Positions 1 through 14,400 of a stretch of DNA of 64,000 nucleotides are shown here, one piece after another. Position numbers and translations under genes: made by a program. Each line of letters starts with the position of its first letter. Position 1 is the first letter of the stretch. The notes under the pieces are model-generated. The model made no database searches and was not told where the DNA came from. It worked only from the letters and a program-made list of their open reading frames with translations. Location of the stretch: the NCBI RefSeq assembly GCF_907165205.1, contig NC_058193.1, forward strand, positions 27,603,521 to 27,667,520, read 5' to 3'. The DNA comes from Coccinella septempunctata. Its lineage: Eukaryota; Arthropoda; Insecta; Coleoptera; Coccinellidae.

Positions 1-3000
1 GTCGGCTGATTGCTCGCGCCCGAACAGCCAACAACGTTGAGATGAGAAATTCGCCCGGGAAGTCGTCATGACAACACTAGCCACGTGTCAAGCAAATCAA
101 AGGCATGAGGCACGGGGATTTCAGTTGGACCGATGGAAGAAGTGTGTTTCTTGACTGCTTGACTAACGATGGTATGGAGCGATATGCGAAGAACGTCGAG
201 AAATAGGGGAACGAACCTGAAAAATAGAAAAATTGGTATTTTTCAACAGACACGTGTATTTCTTCGTCTATCATCGAAAATCGTCAGAATTTTTAATGAT
301 TTGGGCCAGAAACCTCGAGAATCGAAACAGGGTGTTAACCCACTCATAGAAAAATTGAAATTTGCTCTGTCATTGCTACACAATTAAATTTTTTTGTCAA
401 CTAGTGAAATTTCGAAAGTATCACCATCAGGGAAACATTATATTGGTAAATCTTTGAGAGTGAAATCATAATACCTACTTTCATATCCGTTCTCCTCAAG
501 ATATTGAACCACAAATTCAAGTATGTATTTATTTTTAGATCTCCTCAATTAATGCTTAGAAGATTCTTTTCTTAATCAATTCTCAAAGGTATTTAAATTC
601 TGAAGTTTTCATTATTGTTGGCATAACATATATCTGAATTTCTCATAATTTTTATTCATATTCGTAGATCATTTGGTTTTTATCAATGAAATTGAGATTT
701 ATTGATTTCCTCGGATCGCAATGGTCAAATGTTTTTGTGAAAATTCCATGCTCGACCTCGAAGAAAGTTATTTCCTTTCCTACAAAAATGAAATGAGGTG
801 AATGCATTGATAAGTTCCGGATTCAAATCGTAGTACGCTTGCTGTCCGTTAGGTGGAACGTGAACCCTGTAGCATACACCTCCTGGCGGTTGAATGTCGA
901 ACTACAGTGCAAGCTCGGGTCGCCTACGTTGCCAAACCCACCGTAAAATTTCGAGATCTAAGGAATTGATGTGTACACAACATACGATCAGATGAAATTT
1001 TCTGCTTCTTTCGTTAAAAGAAGTTTGATCTCTCTCCCCAGCACATAATTCTTTAACATCTCGTTTAGTTTGCAGCTGATGCTGTCAAGGACCTACTATT
1101 GGTATTATTTAATACGTATCAAACAATCTATACACTAGGTATGTTTGATTTAGTGAAATATGTTCTGTAATTCACAATCTTATTAGGTAGCATGTGTACA
1201 TATGTACTTTGAATGCGCGGTTTTGACATCAAAACTTTTTTCGGTACTTTGAATGACGTGAACATATCGAAAACAGAAAACAACATTCTATGGATATCAT
1301 TCCAAAGAGATCAACTAATTATCTAGCAAGTAGTGAATCTCCATCATCAATAATTTAACGCTCACAGCATTCAGTTGCTTCCAAGGCATAGAAATATCCT
1401 TAATGATTTTCAAGAGAAGGAAGACGAAAACGAAAGCTATGAGCTTATGAGTGTTCCTTTCATGAAAATGGCAGTTTTGGAGTTGACCATTGCCATTGAC
1501 CTTAGAAAAGATCAGAAATAAACATATCGAGAATCAATCATACAAACTCTTCACATTCCTCATTTGTGTAACACAAAAAATTAAATTATCTTATTGTGGT
1601 TGCCAATCCATAATTAAACTTTTGACTAAATTCCACGATTTTTCACAATAATGAAGGTTAAAGTATCTCCACCCCCCTGAAAATGCTATTGCGATAGCTA
1701 AACATGTTTAATATGCATGAAATCTCGTTTTAGTGAAAATGTAATCAGTTTGGTCCTTTGAGAATCTGGAACAAAGAGCTCTTCTACATTTGACGAAAAA
1801 TAACCAAATAATTTATAAAGGAATGGTTCATTGGGCATTCCGGAGAAGTTTAATTCAAGGCACCTGTTGTTTTTGGTCCAGGACTTTTTCGCGTAGCATC
1901 CGGCAACGTCGCATCGCTTCATTTCGGGGGAAGTCCTGGATCGAATCGATGCAACGCGCGCGTTCTTGGCCTTGGTTTCGTTGCTCTTGGCCCGCTTGCC
2001 TCGTGTGCGATAACGGTTCCCAAATTATTTTTTTCCTCGGTTCGTTTGTTCTTCCTCCCCCACATTTCACTCGGGAGAAAGAGCGTGGGCTCTTCTTAAA
2101 CGTGGAGAAATCCATAGATTTAATTCTTCGCTTTTCGGATGGGGGCGAAGGGGTCTATTATATGGGTTCGAGGAGATGCATCACTTTGATGTAAAGGCAT
2201 GAATTATTGTGTTCAATCTGGGGTTATTCCTTTGATGTTGCTCGATTGAAGATTTTTTTTTTAATTTATGAGGATCGCTTCAACGTTCTTTGTTTTATGT
2301 TCTTTTCGTGATAGCTTCTTGTGATACGAAGAGGAAGATTTATTGCTGCGTTTAGTGGGTTTATTTCATTTATCATTGGCACAAACAACAAAAATTTTCA
2401 TGCTCTATAGGAATTATTTCCATTTCTGAATCCCATTTCAGATGGTTTTCATTATCATTGTTAGAAATTTGGACCTGTAGGTAAACAAAAAACTGAGTAA
2501 TTTGATATTCACTGAAATTAATTATCATTTAAATAAAGCGATTGAGGAAGTTATGTTAGTCGAAATCATGTTATTCAGTTTCAGTCTGATTACGGATTTT
2601 CATCAAATATCAAGTTCAATATTGGAATTACCTGTTATATGAAATTTAATACATTTACGCCTGGCTTCACAAAGGCTGATGGGAGAATTAAGCACTTGAT
2701 TGACGGATCTATATCCATTTACTGTCAAATGATAATGCAGCTATGACCATTCGAAATATGTATCATTAATTTTTGATGGTTGCAGATCATTTATTGATTC
2801 TAAATGTCAATTTTCCGATTAATTTGCGAATATTAGACTGTGTAGGTTCAATAGGATTCGCATGGGTGAATTTTTGTTATTTTTATCAATCAAGCTCTTA
2901 TTATAGTCTTATTATAGCGATTTCAACCTATTCGAAAAGTTTCGGATAATACTCATTTTTCTAGTAAGCTCATATATCCACTTTTTTGGTAGATATACCT

Positions 3001-3372
3001 CTTGGGTAGATGCAATCTATCACAAGTGAAGGGTTGTGAGTTCTGTATAATGATCTCCCTAGTTGGGCTAGCTTTTGCATTTTCAAGGGTATTCCTCAAA
3101 CTTTTCTGACTTTGGCATGCCAGACTATTGGGCCATAAGTGATCGCACAATGATGACGTACATCCATCGCAACATCTAGATATCTTCAAGCCATCAAAGC
3201 CTTTATTGCTTTACTAGCAGCTATTCAATATTAACTTTTAAAATCCAAGAACAATGAAACGGGTGTGAAGAAATGGCAACAAGAGACAGATCCTAGAACC
3301 TGTTCCTCGTTCCAGATCTCAGTGTAAGCTGAGGAAAAATGTCAATGGAGTACCATACATATTTTCGTATTA
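1..3372. other. Gene-free AT-rich DNA
   Basis: No supportable gene. Reading frames here are short and lack codon structure. The only compositional change is a GC-richer patch at about 1890-2090, open in several frames on both strands, which looks like a CpG island fragment more than an exon. A second mildly GC-rich patch is at about 830-950. I see no recognisable RNA gene or transposon terminus. Confidence 0.5.
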
Positions 3373-3374
3373 TA

Positions 3375-3850
3375 CAGGATGGGCTTTTTAAAACGAAACA
3401 GACGAGACAACCACCTTAATTGTTGAAGAAAGTAATTACCAATAATAATTATTTCGTTGTCTTATGTTGACAATTAACGGTTACAATCGTAACCACAGAA
3501 TGAATTAGTCAAATAATTCATGATTTCACATAGCATGGTTAGCTGAATTACTGGTACTGTACGAAATTCAGAATTGAATATCTCGAAAACGAATACAATC
3601 AATGAGAAAAAAATCAATACGCTGAATTCGGGATAAAAAGGCCTTTTAAATGAGGTATCACTCACCCTATCTTTCCTATTTAAAATTTAGGGGTTGTTGT
3701 TCTAACACTAAGGGTTGAAGCGATATAGTTGTGAATTTGACCTCAAAAGTTGTCCCCCTCGAAACAAAAATCGACGTGTCCGAGCATTTCTTCCAAATAA
3801 ATTTATTCCGCCCGTTATCTCGTCTATTTCGTTTTAAAAAACCCAGCCTG
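3375..3850. mobile_element. Tc1/mariner-like MITE, family D
   Basis: A 476-bp element flanked by TA on both sides. Termini are inverted: the left end starts CAGGATGGGCTTTTTAAAAC and the right end, read in reverse complement, starts CAGGCTGGGTTTTTTAAAAC. The match continues through a GACGAGA(C/T)AAC motif about 35 bp in. No transposase frame is present, so it is non-autonomous. Its right half is homologous to stretches near 6.5 kb and 14.7 kb, which share a TTAGGGGTTG block followed by AAGGGTTGAAGCG. TA duplication and CAGG termini suggest the Tc1/mariner superfamily; that assignment is inference. Confidence 0.7.
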
Positions 3851-3852
3851 TA

Positions 3853-5766
3853 CATGAAAACAGAAATAAAAGCCTCAGGAACAACTCTCTGTCTGCACGT
3901 ATGAGTGTGATGATAATGAATTTTTGTGAAAATAAGCTGTAATTATTATATTGGAGGACATCGATTGAGCGTACACCAAATTTTTGTAGAAAGACCAATT
4001 CCAGGGACTTTTTTTGAAGGATCGATAATCAACCTAACCCTCAGGTTGTTGTTACTATCCTATCGATATGAAAGTGATCTGACCCATGGCGAATTTGCTG
4101 TGAACCAATGGGAGGTTCATAAAGATTGATCGGGGAATCAACGCTTGATTGACGAATAGACGTCAATTTGTTTTCAATCAATAATTCAGTCATGATCATT
4201 CAGAATATCATTCTCGCATCAAATTGGGATGTTCATACGTCCATTCAATCAATCTCAATTGCTTCTTCCCAAATATATTCAGAAATTAAATGGTCTCAGT
4301 GATTTCGTTTCAGAAATCGAATGACTGTCAAATCGTTGATCGGGCAATCAAAATTTTATGAAGTCCGCTGTTAGTCTTGTGGCTTTTTATAAAAATCACA
4401 GCAACCAATCAGTAACTACCTTAATCACACAAATACTACTGATAGGGGCACCTTTCCTCTGCTTATAAGCCTTTAAAAAAAATAACACCGTATAGACTGT
4501 AGATAATTGGAGTAATTGGTGTTGCAACGAGCCAGCGTCGTCGTTGAAAATTGGCTAATTTGGCGAGGAGCGTGGAGAAAACGAAAGCACAAACGCTGTC
4601 GCTCTTCGATACGTAAAACTCATATTTATAAATAATGAAACCGCGGCCGGTGTCGACGACCTCGCTGTGTGATCTCGAAAAATTCTCGTTTTCTAGTCCT
4701 AATTATACATTTTATTTTTCACTGTCACTTTCGACGTTTCGAACCGAGATAGGAGACGCTCGTGCGTTCTCGTCATCTGGCGTTCGGCAAATTCCGACCG
4801 ATCAGATCTTTGTTTGCGCCTGAATTCCGGGTCGGAATGTTGCGTCGTGCTAGATTTGACGCGGGGTTCAAGAAACCCGAACCAGGTCTCCGGTGTGAGG
4901 TAACGCTCGCGCGCGCCGCGACCGCGTTCTCCCATGGACGCGCGCTCAGCGCCTTCTATGGCATAACCTCGAAGAAATCGAAAACTGAAATCCTTGAGGA
5001 TACGACATACCCGGAGTTCAGGCTGCATAATGTGGCCTGATGGCTTGTTGGACGGTTTTGAAACCGATCTGAAAAGCGCATAGAGGAACGCCCGTTTCGA
5101 TGCCCCGTCGTTCTGATGCAACTGACATATTTGTATGAGATAATGCAGTGGTCACAGTATAAGGCTTCATCTCTGAGATTGTGGAGGATTTCGATTCATT
5201 ATAAGTCATGGCAGGCACCCAAAAACGTTTTTTCTTGAAGGGGGTGCATTGTGCGCGCGCTCATCTGTGACATTTATTATCACAGAACTGTAAAGAGTCG
5301 TTATATTGTCAGATTTCTATCATACCCTATTTCATATCACGACAGAGGGATGAATAAGACTCAGTGAACGACATTTTATCAGAAAGTTGATACGGATTCA
5401 TAAAAATCACTGTAAATCACAAAAACACGAACCTTATCAACACTTGTTTGCCTTGCAGCGGTCCTGTCAAAGTCAGCTGATCCGAAATGTCCTAATCCTA
5501 GCAACTAAGGCGTTATTTCTCGCCTAAACGTCTTTAAGTTCTGATTTTTGGGCCGATAAATAGATTGCGTTTGACTCATTGATGAAGGATACGTGGTCAA
5601 GATCAATTCTTTCCCTCTTTTCAGTCGTGAACAGCCTAGTCCAACTTTCGAATGAAAATCTGATGGCATTTAATGTTGACTCTCTTGGGGTTGGTTATAT
5701 TACATGCTAATTGGAGTTTTCAAAGTAGTTTTGGGGTCCAAAACCGTCGATCATTCAAACTGAGAG
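3853..5766. other. Gene-free stretch with a CpG island and a dispersed repeat
   Basis: No gene recognised. At 4120-4370 lies a dispersed repeat with GATCGGG(G/C)AATCAA at both ends; related sequence recurs in inverse orientation near 11030-11130 and more weakly near 2690-2760. At about 4540-5060 the base composition turns GC- and CpG-rich and frames stay open on both strands (140 codons on the minus strand at 4699-5121, 92 on the plus). None has recognisable domains or convincing splice borders, so I treat it as a CpG island, possibly regulatory. Confidence 0.45.
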
Positions 5767-6713
5767 GGCCATTGAAAACGAAACAGCTGCTGTCAAGTTC
5801 GGCAGAACCGAATTATAGAAAAATAACGCTCGGACATGTTGATTTTTGATTCCAAGGGGAGAACTTCTGAGATCAAACCGTATCGCTTCAACCCTTAGGC
5901 CCAAATGTAGAGTTAAAGTTTAAGCTGAGTTTAAGTTCAAGCCCAGCTCAACTTTGACAATTCTGTACAATTTTGACAGGTTTAACTAGGCTTAACTAGC
6001 TTTAATGTTGCAACCTCAAAACTGGGGTTTGCCATATCTTATTTGGAAGGCATTTCTATTTTGAGTTCAACCCATTCAATTTTTTTACCTTCACTCCATT
6101 CGTTTTTGGGATATTCAAATTTAAATTTTGTACAGAATTGTTCATTTCGATAAACTGGCCTTGTGAATCAATTAAACGCTTATTTATTTTATGGTTTCGA
6201 CTATAATCGATTACTGCCATAGACCAGACATCAAAATATTACTGTTTGTTTTTTTCATGAATAATTTAGGTGATAATAGTTTATAAATTGGCAGAAAGAA
6301 TTTGAATAATTTCTTTATTTTCAAAAATAACCAGTCCGGGAACCGCACAGCAGATTTATCATAGAAATTGCATCATAAATGAGGGAAAATTCGATTGATT
6401 CTTTACACGGCATGGAAAACCGACGTTGCTAAAAATTCAAATGTGGATATTTCGAATACAAATGAATTGAATGAAACAAAATTATGAATACTGAACTCAG
6501 AATAATAAGTCCTTTAAAATGAGGTATCACTTACCCCATCTTCCCTATCAGAAATATAGGGGTTGGGGTTGTACAACTAAGGGTTGAAGCGATACGATTT
6601 GAATTTGATCTTGGAAGTTGTCTCCCTGGACTCAAAAATTGACGTGTCCGAGCGTTTTCATAAAATTCGGTTCTGCCGACCTATACAGAGCCGATCTTTC
6701 GCTTTCAATGGCC
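5767..6713. repeat. Inverted pair of family D right ends
   Basis: The stretch at 5767-5894 is an inverted, diverged copy of 6575-6713. Both contain the block running from AAGGGTTGAAGCGATA through GACGTGTCCGAGCG to GGTTCTGCCGA and end in GGCCATTG. The enclosed sequence at 6340-6570 is the family D interior, including a TAGGGGTTGGGGTTGTA block. It is either a foldback derivative of family D or two head-to-head copies. No coding capacity is seen. Confidence 0.6.
5898..6001. mobile_element. PIF/Harbinger-like MITE nested in family D
   Basis: A 104-bp insertion in the left arm of the family D inverted pair. The uninterrupted copy at 3.7 kb reads CAACCCTTAGTGTTA (reverse complement); here the TTA is followed by GGCCCAAATG and the host sequence resumes after a second TTA at 6002-6004. 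The 3-bp TTA duplication and the GGCC start fit PIF/Harbinger. The core, with TTTGACA and AACTAGGCTTAA, resembles the clearer copy at 14773-14899. The right terminus is degraded. Confidence 0.5.
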
Positions 6714-9700
6714 GAATCTGTATATTTCATTCAACAGTGAATGAAAATTAAACTCTCGAGATTTGCTCCCTCGTTAAATATTCTCGCGTGATTCAATTGC
6801 TATCTGGAATACGTATAAAATGAATAACTTACTATTATTTACATTCTCAAAGAGTTCATTGGTTCAGGAAAACCGAAAGAAACTCATTGAAATTTTATGA
6901 AGATTTTGAATCTTTACAAGATGAAGTATCAAGATCATCGTAACTGAGTGCGCGAAACACCAATCGATGGGATGTATTTTTTTCCTATCTTGAAATCATC
7001 TAATAATTCCACCCTCTGTTCATGCAGTCAAATGCATAGGTTCAGACCCTTCACGCACTCTCAGATAAGGCCCATCGCCGACGTCCTTGAGTGGCAATTA
7101 ATAACAGGCGATAAAGGAAAGCGCGATCGTCAAAGAGTTGCCAACTAGATTCGATAGCGAGCGGGTTAATGAACTCAGATATTCAACCTCAAAAATTGAG
7201 GTCGTACAATATTTTCGTCATGAAAGGCCAGCAGCACCAGTAGCCGACTTATTGCGGGTTCCACGCGTTCGTATACCTAGTGGCACAAAGAAACTTCCTA
7301 GCTAACGATAATACATATAATCATTGAACACTATATCCTTCAAAAATTTCCATAGGTGATGGAGAAAAATGGTTTCTTACAATAATCGGTCAAATTCGAA
7401 GGAAATTTTTTTGTCATCTATCAAAAAACAACTGTGCTTGTCCCACTTTTATTAATAATTACCTTCATCTTCATTATGAAAAATGTGGTATGAATTTGAA
7501 AGTTTGGGGAATCATTCTGAGTGTTAAACATTTGTTTTTCCAGAAAGAATTGGGTGGATACAAATTAATTGCAACCAACCGTATATAGAAGTCCCTCTAA
7601 GAACCAAAGTTTACCTCTTTTTGGCATATTTCCTGATTCTGCATGGGCAGAATTTTCAGATTGACATACTGTTTTACCTTTGGTTTTCATCTAAGATTCT
7701 TGATTTCATCATAATGAAATTAGTGATAATATAGCCACAGTTTCGCTAACGAAATCGAATTTCATTCATGCTCTCGAACTGAAATATCGCAATTCTACTA
7801 TTCATGAGAGTAGGCAAAGCGGGACATACGTTTGTTGGTAGTAATCTATTATGACACTTATCGCGTACAATGACCTCACTACTGTTTCTCTACTGAAATT
7901 TGTTCTAGAATATTCCTTCGTACTAGAGAAAGAATACGAAGTCAATATTTTGGTCAAATGCACCTTTCATATATTCATATGGAATCCAAGAGACAAGAAT
8001 GGAACCTTGAGGATACTCCTCGCTAATTATCAATTCGAGTAATTTGTCCGTGGTAGTTTTCATCTAAAGTAACAAAGGAATCGGTCAAGCATTTTTAATA
8101 CAAACGAATTAACACAACAATAAACGAAAGTGTTTGCTGCAAAATATTTTGCCAATTAGCCGAGCGGGAAACGATCGGGATGATGAAAGTGGATTATGTA
8201 GATCGCAAAATAATAATGGCAATTACATCAGTAACTAATTGGCTACATGCATTAGGTTTTGTGAGAAAACGTTGAGGTTGTTAGAAAATATGTTAATCGT
8301 TCTCTTCCTCGAGCTAGATTCGTTGAAACCCCTTTGGTTCAACGAAATGATTTAAAATTTTCATCATTTCATTTTCGAGATAAAGGTTCACACAAAAAAT
8401 TAGTCACAATTATAATTATCCTTCAAAAAATAAGAAAAATGGAAGCTTAGACATGTATGCTGTATTTACATGAATATATGATTGAAAAAATATAAGTTGA
8501 AAAGTGTTGAAGTTTCATATTAAAAAAATAAAAAATAACTTAGCAAAAACAATAATAGAGAAGAATAATAAAAATATATTCAAGAAATTTTAACGAACTG
8601 AATTGGGGAACGAAATAGATTCTTTTGAATTCTCACGATTTCTGATTCTCAATCTGTTTGAATCCAGAAAACATTTCATTTGAAGACCACCAGTAAAGCA
8701 TATACTATAGGTGTTCGAAATTAGTCTTATCCATTCGGAAACCACATAATGATGAACAAAACTGCATTCTGCAATTTTAAATATTCTCAACACCAGAGAT
8801 ATCCGGGAAATTTCATAAACACTCTTTATTTCTTCATTTGAAGTGAGTAAAATGACGACCCCAAATCCAATAATAAATTTACCATCATCATCAATCAAGA
8901 GATCATTGCCAAGAGAAGGACTGGGATGTTTGAACTCTTTGTTAACTATGGATACTTTTCAACTTACGCTTCGTTGTAAATTATGATTTTTGAACTTGCA
9001 TCAATGAATGAATAGGATTTCCTTTGTTTTGATTCGCAGAATCTTACAAATTTATTTCGAAATAAATGGAAAATGGAACCTTATTCGTATGAATGCCGTA
9101 GGATTTATTGGTAATTAAGAGTTACCTGAGGAGAACGATAATAAACCATACAGATATATCCTTATATTCGACGTCGAATATGAAGAAAACGCTGTAAAAC
9201 GAAAGGATTTGGAAAACATAGACCGCCTCCATTGCTCATTGACACACATACATGACTGTAGGGATTTATTGCCCAATTCGAGCGAAACTTTCAAAAGCAT
9301 TCAATGCACATTACCCATCAACTCAATTAGTTACCCTTTCGTCACAAACAATCCATGCATCTCGTTGATATTTTACGACAGTCGTGGAATTCTTCATTAT
9401 CTTTCTCAATGTTAAAACGTCGATTGCACAAGCTCGACGCTATCAAAGCTCTCCCGTATTTTATGGGAAAGTATTCCTTACGAAATGTATCAGGAACACG
9501 GCATCTATTAATAGGGTCTTGAGTACGTTTTCGGCTTTATGAACCGACACAAACACGTGTCGTAGTATTTCTGAGTCAGTTGGTAATTGACCGAATTAAC
9601 AATCTGTGGCGTCAAATGGGAAGTTACCAAAGGATCGTTCTGAGAAACCTAATCTATAAAAAAAGGGACATGATGTGAATATTTTAGCCTGATACACCTA

Positions 9701-11198
9701 CACTTTTCTCAAAACGACATATGTAAGATTTTTTATTATCATCATCAATTCTTGGTTGTATTAAGTTGATTCTTTTTTTTGTACCAACGTTTGATCTGGA
9801 CCATCGATCAGATTTTACAGACTTTTCAAGTTCATTCCTCCCTATACGCGATGTGCCATTATTTCTACCAATGGTTCTCCGACCCATAAATTAGTTGTTT
9901 ATCTCTTAGTTTCAATCGATGTTGCTCAAGCGATCGTTGTGAAACGCATGGTGCACGTTTTATTCGAATGTAGATGACGTTACGACCTGATTGTAATCCA
10001 TTATGTTCCCATTGACGATGGTTAACGGTATTCCTTACTTACTTCCTGAAATTTTCACAGGTTGAACCGATTATATTCTAATATCTCTTGCCGCACGTCA
10101 ATGTCCTAGCTCGTGAATGACAGATGATGATATTATGATGATGTAGACACAAGGGCGGTTCCAGGGATAGGGCCATAAGGATCATGGCTCTCTTCTTTGA
10201 GAACTTTTCCCCTCTTCAAATACGAATGAGTTTCAAAGCAGTTTGGTAAACAAACAAAGATTATTTATAGAGTAGAAAGATAGAAAACGCCCACATATCT
10301 CTAGTACTAAAAACCGACTACATTTTCGCCAGTGAAAACACGCTTGACAATGAGATGGCGCTGAAAACGTACTGTCAATACAGAAAAACAATTCTCTGTT
10401 TTTTAATTGAGGGGCGCGAAATTCGAATTCTATTCCTTGTATTAAATTTCAATATCGACTTTGTATCGATCAGAAAACAAACATCCTGAGCGACAAAACA
10501 AAAGTATGGTTTCGTTTTGTGATCAGGACGTTAGTTTTCATCTAAACATTGTTTGTAATTAATTGATATCAATGGAAAACCCTGTTGGATATGTTATATT
10601 TTTATTTGCAATCTGTAAAAAATTTACAAAAATTGAAATTATGGTCAATAAATGAAGCTTTGACTAGGATACTGAAGTATATGGTGATCTGCTACACGTC
10701 GAAGGTTTTATTTCTGTGCAATAGGTTGTTTTGAATTAATAAACTTAGTTGAATTCGTAGAAAATACATATATCAGAAATTGATATGAACCAGTATTCAA
10801 TATACCATCATAGCATACACATTCCAGATACTTACATATGTAGGTATTATTTTTATGGAATTTTCACAACCACACTTTAAAAAAAACTTTACAGAGATAT
10901 ACAAGACTTATATGTCAGTATAGTTTCTTGGTGCTTTTTTTTATGATTTCCTTATGATATGGTCTCTTTATGAAAAAATATACAAAGTGATTAATAAAAA
11001 ACACTCACAGCAGGTTCCATGAAACTTTTGATTTTCCAAACATTAATTTGACAGTCACTCGATTCCCAAATCGAAATCAATAAAACTTTTGCATTTCTGA
11101 ATATATTGAGAATCATTGAATGGACGTAAACAGGTCATTATTTCCCCTAAATGGGGCCCTTCATGCAAGGGATGCTTCCTGCATACAACAATTTTCTT
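6714..11198. other. Gene-free AT-rich stretch
   Basis: Nothing I can support as a gene. The longest frame is 102 codons on the minus strand at 8590-8898; it has no recognisable motif. A short motif, GAAAACACGCTTGACA followed by AGATGGCGCT, occurs at about 10336-10364 and again at about 11955-11983; it looks like a dispersed repeat remnant. Confidence 0.45.
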
Positions 11199-11465
11199 CT
11201 CTTCATAAACTTTTTAGGGTTTTCACTGCCAATCTCTGAAACAAAATCAATTAAAAATGAAATCAACGATTTGCTCCTGCGTAAATTCTTGCACTAATTT
11301 ATCAGGAGCAAATTAACTAGAAAAAATTGTTGCCTGACAATGAACTCAAAATAAATAACGTTGAAATTATAATTCTTTGTAACGCAGGAGCAAATCGTTG
11401 ATTTCATTTTTAATTGATTTTGTTTCAGAGATTGGGAGTGAAAACCCTAAAATGTTTATGAAGAG
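11199..11465. repeat. Near-perfect 84-bp inverted repeat (hairpin)
   Basis: The arm at 11199-11282 and the arm at 11382-11465 are reverse complements differing at only two of 84 positions, with no gaps. They are separated by 99 nt. The arms include AACGATTTGCTCCTGCGT and its complement. No terminal duplication is evident at either outer edge. A transcript of either strand would fold into a long duplex, so it is a candidate hairpin-RNA source or the remains of a foldback element. Confidence 0.85.
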
Positions 11466-14400
11466 ATGCAAAATCCTCCCAAAATAAATTTCAATCGATA
11501 TCTGAAACAATTTTCTTGAATGAAAACTTTTGACTTGCAGTAAAATGTCACTGCACATGTTGTCTGTTTGCTGAATTCATTGTCTTCAAGCCCTGAGAAT
11601 TTTATCCAATTCGGAGCCCTGAAAATTAGAATCAATGATTCACATGTTACGAGTTTTTAAACTTGCGCTTCCATTTTCCTTAGTTGAGTGAAAAACTTAA
11701 TCTCGGAAAATCCATTTTATTATTTGATCCACAGTTCTTCGACATTCAATAATTTTCGTAGAATATTTTGGAAAGAAATAAGACGAAAAAATTCAATGAT
11801 CAGCAACTAGAACGAGCTAGATAAACAAAAAGCGGTACGAGAATCAAGACATTCAAAACCTCTTTGATCAAAATGGACATCTGAAATCTCACAGCATTTC
11901 ATTTTTTTCTGCAAATGGCACTCAAATTAATATTTTAACCAGTCCTAGCGTCTTGAAAACACGCTTGACACACAGATGGCGCTCACATCGTTTTAGTCGC
12001 CTCATTTCCCATCTTGCTACTCTATAATCTTTCGTAAACAAATTTTCAAAATCGTACCTAGAATTGTTTACGCTTTTACCTTTGGAAAACTTCACGACCG
12101 AATTCGGATAAAGCGAACGATACGTTTATTATAGATATACTCATACATATTTGCAGTCCTAGTTTCAGGTTATTCGCATTATAAATTTTTAGCTTGTATA
12201 CGTTCCACATTCTGGTAAATTTCCATTATCTTTATCACCGCGTTATCGCGACAGGAAACGTCCCAGAAAGGATTTTTCTGGAGAGCACTCGCTGCTTATC
12301 CCAGTTTGGGATAGAGAAGATATTCATCACAAAAGGAACGTTTATGATGAATAGCTTTTATGGGATTCCTATCCCAACACAAAGGTTCACTTTTAAAGGA
12401 CAACTCTTATCCTAGGATGGGAATTGAATCATGAAGTCTAATTCGTCATTTGGAAGAACAAATTCGCAGTATCTCATATGATTCAAGAATTCATGAAGAG
12501 TTTCGATTCAAAAGGAAATATTTGGATACCAAATATTCGAGTTCTCGACGTTTTTTTTTCTCTTAACGTGGACTGAATATCATATTCAGTTTCGCTTCTT
12601 TGAGATAGTTTCCAAAGTTTGGCAACATTCCTCAGTAGACGGACAAAGAAAATTTCTTAAGTTTCTATCTCTCACGCTTCTCGAACAATTGCGCTTTCAT
12701 CGACACACTAATTCTGTTTCTCTAGAGGTCAACGCCCCTCGGCCTATAAGTCAATCATTCGGTGAATCTCTTCGGCGGCGTTTCTGTTACCTATGCAGAT
12801 AGTGAGAGTGTTCTTCGGAGAAAGGGGCACAGCACTTTCCCTTTCTTCACTTTCGATACCCACTCGTAAACCTGCCCGGTCTCATTGTATTCACTTTTAC
12901 TGGAAACGACTACCATCCATGCATCAACCTCAATTGTTGTTGACTTTCACGTCATCATCGTCTTCATAATTCGATTAGATTGAATGCCAGCGATGCGGCG
13001 TTTTGTTAACAGGAGGAAAGTGATAATTCTTCAGATTTGTAATGTAGGTCTAGGTGTCTATTGTGTTTCGATTATATAAAAGCCGGTTCTTGAAAAGGGA
13101 ACGTTGTCTTGACGTTTTGATGGCAGAATAAAAATAACGAGAGAATGCTTTCATTATTTTACGATGTCTTCATTACGTCAAAGATTTTGTAGATGTAGAT
13201 TTTGTAGATGTAGATTTTGTAGATGTGTTTCATACGCTGTCTATAAAACATCAGGATTTAAATCATTTGATCTCTTTTTTTATGACATAGCAAAACTCTT
13301 TCAGCTTGTTGCTCTCCTCAGTCTGTAAAAAAAATCTCATTCTTTCTCCTTTTGCACTAGGGGATTCTGCCTACAATTTACGATCAACATTGTCATTTCC
13401 ACTTTTTACTATCACCTGAAGCCCTGAAGCGCAGCATTTTATGTCGAAAGAAGTTACCCATTCATAATTACCGTTACTTGCTTATGATTTATAGGGTTCA
13501 GTTTACCATGTTATTCAGGACATTGTTCTTCTTTTTCAACTCTTCCAAAAACAACATTACTGGGGGTCCCATAAAACTTTTCTATTTCGTTGGTTGTTTA
13601 TGCCTTTTATCGATTTATTGCTCTCTTATCGCTCTGAATGTTTGTTCACGGTGCACATCGTGAACATACATCCTCCAAAATCTTTCGAAAGAAGAACAAA
13701 CCGGTCTCATTATAATACACGTGGGAGTCTGTCATAATTGCAGTTGGTCACACGTTTTCTAGTGGAGTAACTGTATGAAAATCTAACACGGTACGAGGAA
13801 CTTTTCTTGCTGTGCCATAAATGTACCAATGTAAATATTTTGTTACATCGATTTCGTAAGTACTTAATTGGCTCCTTTATCAGCGTTCATTTACTTTTGT
13901 TGATCAACTCTGTTATATCACAGAGTTTCCAAGCAGAAAATACTAGGATGTGAAATAAGACGGGGGCGTTTTTTAGAATTTTTGTACGGCTCATGAGCTG
14001 CTGATGAATGAGGGGAATAATTATTCAATCTTTTTCTCCAATCGATAACATAGGTGACTAGAAAATTTCTTGTTTCAATTTGTAGTTTACAGGATTACGA
14101 TAAAGTATGGAACAAAGTAAAGATATTTAAAACGTAAAAGATTGCTTTATTCTGGCTGTTTCTGGTACTTCCAGACTAGATAGGTGAAAACCTTGAAAGG
14201 AGTCATGGGCTCCATTTTCGTGAAAAGTCCATCGATGGAAACTGTTTCAAGATATCTTCATTTGTCTTGAAGATATAACCAAATTTCCATATTTTGTCGA
14301 TTTCGAAAATGTGCCATAACTTCTTGATTTTCGAATCTGAAAACGATATTTCTAGAGGCATTTCTTCATTGGGAATACGACACTATATTCATTTTTTTTT

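Noticed and set aside
4699..5121. 140-codon minus frame
   Set aside because: GC-rich island with open frames on both strands; no domain, no splice support, composition explained by few AT-rich stop codons.
8590..8898. 102-codon minus frame as a gene
   Set aside because: No domain or start context; within the length range expected by chance in 64 kb of both strands.
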